In this document: piece by piece, positions 6,600 through 8,794 of the stretch
How the letters are laid out: every line of letters starts with the position of its first letter
How positions within the stretch are numbered: position 1 is the stretch's first letter
From: Acidobacteriota bacterium
GTDB taxonomy: Bacteria > Acidobacteriota > Terriglobia > Terriglobales > Acidobacteriaceae
Direction: 5' to 3'
NCBI GenBank assembly: GCA_021810735.1
Contig: JAJZIF010000130.1
Span: 1 to 8,794, forward strand
DNA length: 8,794 bases
Translations under genes and position numbers: made by a program
Notes under the pieces: model-generated
What the model saw: only the letters and a program-made list of their open reading frames with translations
Databases searched by the model: none
What the model was told of the DNA's origin: nothing

Positions 6600-7081
6600 G
6601 CTTTTGCTCCTTAAACTAACTACAAACTAACTACGCAATTCTTGAGCCATTCTAGTTTTTTGAAAGCTTCCACTTAGCAGCTATCATGCTTCATGAATGT
6701 GATTCTGAAAGATCACGAGGCCATCGGATCCGCGAGTTCAACATACTGAAATATATTATTTTCAATAAGGCTATGCTCTCCGTGTTGCCGTTGTCAACAT
6801 GGCATATTCACAATGTATATCACAAAGACACAATGCGTAACATTTGATTGGGTGGCTCTCGGCACACGTGGAAAACGACTCGTTCAGGGCACGCTTGCTT
6901 CCGAAAGGATCGCGATACAGCGCGCCGTATCCGTGGAAGAATGAAGAACGCTTCTTGGATATGCTCCGAAGTAGCACTAAATAGCGAGACTCGCCGCGCG
7001 CGCAAGGTAAGCGTATCTCCTAGTAAGAATGGCTCAGCACATAAAAATAGTGACTTATTTATCTGCAGGGCTATGAGTGGT
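6600..7081. other. A+T-rich region without a gene, upstream of the aldolase
   Basis: This 482-base gap separates the dehydrogenase stop from the aldolase start. Open frames on both strands give translations with no recognisable domain, poor starts and irregular composition, so I see no gene. It should contain the aldolase promoter. The part nearest the aldolase is strongly A+T-rich: 20 of 60 bases are G or C at 6601-6660. An A+T-rich minus-strand stretch at 6747-6766 (TTGAAAATAATATATTTCA) could be part of a promoter but lacks a clear partner element. Weak symmetries include TGTTG and CAACA arms around 6784-6800 and AAGAA-CGC-TTCTT at 6944-6956. The region could also hold remnants of a lost gene, such as a regulator, but I cannot identify any. 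Confidence 0.5.
6613..6634. repeat. Perfect 11-base tandem duplication upstream of the aldolase
   Basis: AAACTAACTAC occurs twice in direct succession (6613-6623 and 6624-6634), immediately upstream of the AAGGAG ribosome binding site of the aldolase gene. It would lie in the 5' untranslated leader, or be an operator if the promoter is very close. It may be a recent slippage duplication or a paired binding site. Confidence 0.6.
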
Positions 7082-8050
7082 TTAGAGAAGGCTGGCCCCA
7101 TTCACGACGTTCTCAGGTTGCCCTTCGAGCCACAATCTAAGATTAGCGATTGCGGTGTCGAGCAGTCGACTGCGCGATTCGCGGGTCGCCCATGCAATAT
7201 GGGGAGTAATGACGCAATTTTTAGCGCCAATGAGAGGACTGGAAGCCCTGGGCGGTTCAACTGTGAGAACATCCAGGCCGGCGCCAGCCAGCCGTCCGGA
7301 ATTCAGGGCTTCCGCCAGTTCTTCTTCGACGATCAATCCGCCTCGAGAAGTGTTGATCAGGATAGCGGTTGGTTTCATCTGTGCGATGCGCGCGGAATTT
7401 ACCAGCCCGTGGGTCGAAGGCTGAAGTGGGCAATGAAGAGAGACAACGTCGGCGCTTGCGAAAACCTCATCGATACAGCCCCAATGGATGCCTGAAGGCA
7501 AATCCGCAGGAGAGCGGGTGCCTGTAGCCATCACCTGCATTCCGAAGGCCTGAGCGATGTGAGCGACTCGTTTTCCGATGCGGCCGTAACCGACAATCCC
7601 TATCGTTTTTCCGCTCAGTTCGATCAGGTGGCTTTGCCAAAAGCACCAGTCTGGGTTGCGAGCCCATAATCCTTGGCGCACCGCGTCATTATGAAGACCG
7701 ACGTTGTTGCAAAGCTCAAGCAACAGGGCGAACACCATTTGAGCCACGGAGTTTGTGCCGTAGGACGGAACATTCGTGACGACGATATTCTGACGCGTGG
7801 CTTGTGCAATATCCACAATGTCGTACCCTGTGGCCGACACGCCGATATATCGCAGTGCAGGCAGCGCCGCAAGTGTTTCAGCGCGCAGAGGCGCCTTGTT
7901 GGTCAAAAGAATTTCGGCATCCGCCGCGCGGATCAAGATGTCTCGTTCTGCCGTCCGATCAAAAATCTGGCAATCTGCCAGAGCCCTTAGCGCCTCCCAG
8001 GACAGATCTCCTGGATTCAGTGCATATCCGTCGAGAACAACCAATTTCAT
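7082..8050 (-). CDS. D-2-hydroxyacid dehydrogenase, glycerate dehydrogenase/hydroxypyruvate reductase-like
   Basis: This 322-residue cytosolic oxidoreductase would interconvert a 2-oxo acid and a D-2-hydroxy acid using NAD(P)H. The N-terminal sequence (LDGYALNPGDLSW, 6-18) is typical of glycerate dehydrogenase-like members. The Rossmann motif GYGRIG is at 154-159. The catalytic Arg-Glu-His set is R236 (NTSRGG), E265 (DVLTVEPP) and H284 (TPHIAWATRE). The end of the second Rossmann strand reads TGTRS (176-180), not the acidic residue usual for NAD-specific members, so NADPH preference is possible. I chose ATG 8050 because GGAGG at 8059-8063 lies eight bases upstream and the protein then begins at the first beta strand. 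The in-frame ATG at 8122 would add 24 residues unlike the family and lacks a comparable site. Likely substrates are hydroxypyruvate or glyoxylate. It may cooperate with the downstream aldolase in sugar-acid metabolism, but 482 bases separate them. Confidence 0.87.
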   Translation of the reverse strand: MKLVVLDGYALNPGDLSWEALRALADCQIFDRTAERDILIRAADAEILLTNKAPLRAETLAALPALRYIGVSATGYDIVDIAQATRQNIVVTNVPSYGTNSVAQMVFALLLELCNNVGLHNDAVRQGLWARNPDWCFWQSHLIELSGKTIGIVGYGRIGKRVAHIAQAFGMQVMATGTRSPADLPSGIHWGCIDEVFASADVVSLHCPLQPSTHGLVNSARIAQMKPTAILINTSRGGLIVEEELAEALNSGRLAGAGLDVLTVEPPRASSPLIGAKNCVITPHIAWATRESRSRLLDTAIANLRLWLEGQPENVVNGASLL

Positions 8051-8233
8051 TTGCGAATCCTCCATCACGGAATTTATTGTCATGATCGTTGGAGGTGGAT
8101 CGGTGATCGAAACAATGCTCACTTGTCTGGCGTATTCAGAATACAGGCCTCAAGCTCTGGAAGTTTTTAGAGTAGCGTCCGGCTCGAATGCACGCCGTAC
8201 TGCCAGTCATTCCTGCAAGCTAGCCCCCTGCCC
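8051..8233. other. Gap between the dehydrogenase and the plus-strand ORF
   Basis: These 183 bases lie between the minus-strand dehydrogenase start and the divergent plus-strand ORF. The dehydrogenase promoter is expected here, but I find no clear -35/-10 pair. No ribosome binding site is visible in front of the plus-strand ORF. Confidence 0.35.
8059..8063 (-). promoter_or_regulatory. Ribosome binding site that sets the dehydrogenase start
   Basis: GGAGG on the minus strand, eight bases upstream of ATG 8050, favours this start over the earlier in-frame ATG at 8122. Confidence 0.7.
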
Positions 8234-8767
8234 TTGAGTCAACCACTGCGTAGCGAGTTTGGCGTTGTGAGTCTTGATTACATCGATGATGGTCTGGCGT
8301 CGAAGGATTCCGCGAACAGCATCTTGGCACTGGAGAAGAACTGGTACGGACCACTGCTGACCAATGGCTCAGTGGAAGGAACCTTGCTTCAGCGGCAGCG
8401 ATTACAGAGTCAAGAGCCTCAGCTCCAAGGGAATCGGCGCTGGCAGATGTGCCTTTTGCGCGCGAATTATGACGCATATGTTCGACACCGATTGATTCAT
8501 GAGACACAGCTCGAGATCGAAGCCAACACAATCCTACTCGAAGCGCCCAGGCTTGGCAGCGCGGTGGCGATGAAGCAGGCCATGAACGTGCTGAATCATG
8601 CTGTAACCCAGCCGGTCCGTTCTGAGCTGCGCGCGAACATTGAAGACCTCTGCGAAAAGCTCTTCCATTCGATTGGCCTGCAAACGAGTGCTCCTAAGCT
8701 CATCTTCTACACCATGAAGGCGGAAGCTCCACTGTTTCAGCAGGTTGCGATTGTTAAAACGGCGTAG
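8234..8767 (+). CDS. Uncharacterised ORF, probably a fragment of a larger gene
   Basis: This open frame of 177 residues is the only plausible plus-strand gene. It begins at TTG 8234 without a ribosome binding site. The frame stays open back to a TAG at 8168, and its first ATG is at 8447 (residue 72). The protein is soluble and mostly helical in character, with no signal peptide or catalytic motif that I recognise. The segment from about 70 to 150 (LLRANYDAYVRHRLIHE, EAPRLGSAVAMKQAM, LCEKLFHSIGLQTS) resembles, from memory only, an internal part of large uncharacterised bacterial proteins. In those I recall the chain continuing into a segment rich in Arg, Gly, Asp and Asn, which is absent after residue 153. 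The natural-looking sequence, missing start and abrupt end suggest a truncated remnant. A short functional gene with an unusual start is the alternative. Confidence 0.45.
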   Translation: MSQPLRSEFGVVSLDYIDDGLASKDSANSILALEKNWYGPLLTNGSVEGTLLQRQRLQSQEPQLQGNRRWQMCLLRANYDAYVRHRLIHETQLEIEANTILLEAPRLGSAVAMKQAMNVLNHAVTQPVRSELRANIEDLCEKLFHSIGLQTSAPKLIFYTMKAEAPLFQQVAIVKTA

Positions 8768-8794
8768 TGACACGTTTTCTCTCCCTCTGCGCCG

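Noticed and set aside
7041..7062. A+T-only inverted repeat just downstream of the dehydrogenase stop, considered as a terminator
   Set aside because: The stem contains almost only A-T pairs, needs a bulge, and has no clear T-run beyond it, so it would be too unstable.
6820..7101. Minus-strand open frame of 93 codons in the gap between the dehydrogenase and the aldolase
   Set aside because: It overlaps the end of the dehydrogenase gene, has no ribosome binding site, and its translation shows no recognisable domain or coherent composition.
6848..7495. Plus-strand open frame of 215 codons
   Set aside because: Its second half is antisense to the well-supported dehydrogenase gene and the first half resembles no protein I know, so it is a shadow frame.
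1..8794. CRISPR array, tRNA, rRNA, insertion sequence or phage attachment site
   Set aside because: No regularly spaced repeats, transposase motifs, terminal inverted repeats with target duplications or cloverleaf sequences were seen on reading.

Overview
The window looks like chromosome of a Gram-negative bacterium with moderately high G+C. Its core is an almost complete ADP-heptose pathway for lipopolysaccharide core or other surface glycans. Gene style, and a resemblance of the last ORF to proteins I recall from that phylum, suggest an acidobacterium (Acidobacteriota). This is inference; the window holds no rRNA or other phylogenetic marker.

Layout. Every confident gene is on the minus strand, so transcription runs from high to low coordinates. 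(1) 81-5463 is a compact operon of five genes. In transcription order these are: a fused PfkB sugar kinase/HAD phosphatase (5463-3556); a stand-alone heptose-1-phosphate adenylyltransferase (3511-3005); the ADP-heptose epimerase hldD (3012-1993); the sedoheptulose-7-phosphate isomerase gmhA (1996-1430); and a FucP-type MFS transporter (1319-81). hldD and gmhA each begin inside the end of the preceding gene (GTGAGTAA and ATGA overlaps), which indicates translational coupling. (2) 5658-6599 is a DapA/NanA-superfamily aldolase or dehydratase. (3) 6600-7081 is an A+T-rich stretch without a gene. (4) 7082-8050 is a glycerate/hydroxypyruvate-reductase-like D-2-hydroxyacid dehydrogenase. (5) 8234-8767 is a plus-strand ORF with no convincing start, probably a fragment of a larger gene.

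How the genes fit together. GmhA makes heptose 7-phosphate from sedoheptulose 7-phosphate. The PfkB domain would phosphorylate C1, a phosphatase removes the C7 phosphate, RfaE2 adds AMP and HldD epimerises the product. In the familiar arrangement the kinase and adenylyltransferase are one protein (HldE) and the phosphatase is a separate small capless HAD (GmhB). Here the adenylyltransferase stands alone, no gmhB is present, and the kinase is fused to a capped HAD phosphatase. The simplest reading is a domain swap that joins the kinase to the next enzyme in the pathway. This is the most interesting point in the window. The kinase has also lost several short motifs of canonical HldE, so its substrate needs testing.

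The aldolase and dehydrogenase to the right look like sugar-acid or 2-oxo-acid metabolism. Nothing in the sequence ties them to the heptose operon.
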